Below, piece after piece: positions 53,001 through 53,282 of a stretch of 53,282 nt of DNA. The stretch's first letter is position 1, and every line of letters starts with the position of its first letter. The notes under the pieces were generated by a model. That model had not been told where the DNA came from. It saw only the letters and a list, made by a program, of their open reading frames with translations, and did not search any database. The DNA comes from Anaerolineales bacterium. GTDB lineage: Bacteria; Chloroflexota; Anaerolineae; Anaerolineales; RBG-16-64-43. The translations under genes were made by a program, and so were the position numbers. The stretch covers positions 1 through 53,282 of the forward strand of contig JAFGKK010000071.1 of the NCBI GenBank assembly GCA_016928575.1, given 5' to 3'.

Positions 53001-53282
53001 ATGCATAAAACCGCGAAAGCATCATCGGCGCTGGAAACTAAAAACACCACCTCCATCCTTCGAACGCACTCCGGCGTCCGCCGTGAAGGTCGGCAGGCGA
53101 TCACGCCATCGTTGTCTGCCGCCGGCAACCAAGCCTTCCAACGCCTCCTCCAGGAGCGGGCCATCCTGCCGAAGTTGGAAATCGGCTCGCCGAACGATCC
53201 ACAGGAGCGGGAAGCGGAGGCGGCGGCCGAATGCCTCGCGAACGGGATTCCATGCAATAACTGTATCGGTCCTTCGTTCCAT
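53001..53282 (+). CDS. Start of eCIS cargo 3 (open at the right edge)
   Basis: 94 codons from ATG 53001, continuing past the window. It contains AAGNQAFQRLLQERAILPKL and then LEIGSPNDPQEREAEAAA, clear forms of the GNQAxQRLL and LxIGxPxDxxExEADRxA strings that precede DUF4157 in eCIS-associated proteins. A short Cys-bearing segment (CLANGIPCNNC) follows. The DUF4157 metal helix, if present, would lie beyond the edge. Probably a third cargo gene in series with the previous two; identity of its active part cannot be seen. Confidence 0.75.
   Translation, partial: MHKTAKASSALETKNTTSILRTHSGVRREGRQAITPSLSAAGNQAFQRLLQERAILPKLEIGSPNDPQEREAEAAAECLANGIPCNNCIGPSFH

Noticed and set aside
18928-53282. Prophage or type VI secretion system
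   Set aside because: No capsid, portal, terminase, integrase or lysis gene, and no TssJLM membrane complex or ClpV is present; AAA+, DUF4255 and DUF4157 proteins point to eCIS.

Overview
The window is GC-rich, densely coded bacterial DNA. Its gene content suggests a Chloroflexota (Anaerolineae-like) chromosome: an Opp/Dpp peptide ABC importer, lipoproteins with lipoboxes, BTAD-type regulation, abundant degenerate intergenic palindromes and heptad repeats, and a large eCIS locus. The taxonomic placement is inference; no rRNA or marker gene is present.

Left part (1-18200), housekeeping and accessory genes. A 23-bp direct-repeat array lies at the left edge. It is followed by a lipoprotein with a predicted propeller and a complete peptide importer operon (two ATPases, lipoprotein binding protein, two permeases) that ends in a clear intrinsic terminator. 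Then come a threonine aldolase-like PLP enzyme (minus), a YitT-family membrane protein (plus), a LysE-family exporter (minus), two ABC exporter half-transporters that look like a heterodimer with one degenerate ATP site (minus), and a metal-dependent amidohydrolase (minus) whose start codon is unclear. The gaps between these genes hold dispersed repeats, including a 191-bp MITE-like element and a 27-bp perfect-arm palindrome.

Right part (18900-53282), one long plus-strand locus encoding an extracellular contractile injection system (eCIS, Afp/PVC-like). In order: BTAD regulator, a small conserved-looking protein, DUF4255 (Afp16-like terminator), a beta-rich accessory protein, sheath 1 (very large), tube 1, sheath 2, tube 2, a small Afp6-like protein, LysM baseplate protein, gp27-like hub, gp5/VgrG-like spike, a 90-aa unknown, gp25-like wedge, gp6/J-like baseplate protein, an Afp12-like tail protein with an N-terminal propeller, three fibre/adaptor proteins sharing an N-terminal domain, a tape-measure-like protein (CIS_TMP-like), the AAA+ ATPase (Afp15-like), and then at least three cargo-type genes. 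The second cargo gene carries a canonical DUF4157 HELAH motif. The third runs off the right edge.

Likely working model: the particle proteins build a free contractile syringe. The propeller-, collagen- and repeat-bearing proteins decorate its outside and tip or recognise targets. The ATPase and terminator finish assembly. The tail-end cargo genes encode proteins loaded into the tube. The most unusual points are a first sheath protein with about 480 extra residues made of six related beta-rich units, a copy of that unit in the preceding gene, a propeller-collagen fibre, and a run of cargo genes with a shared GNxAxQR-type N-terminal motif but diverging bodies.
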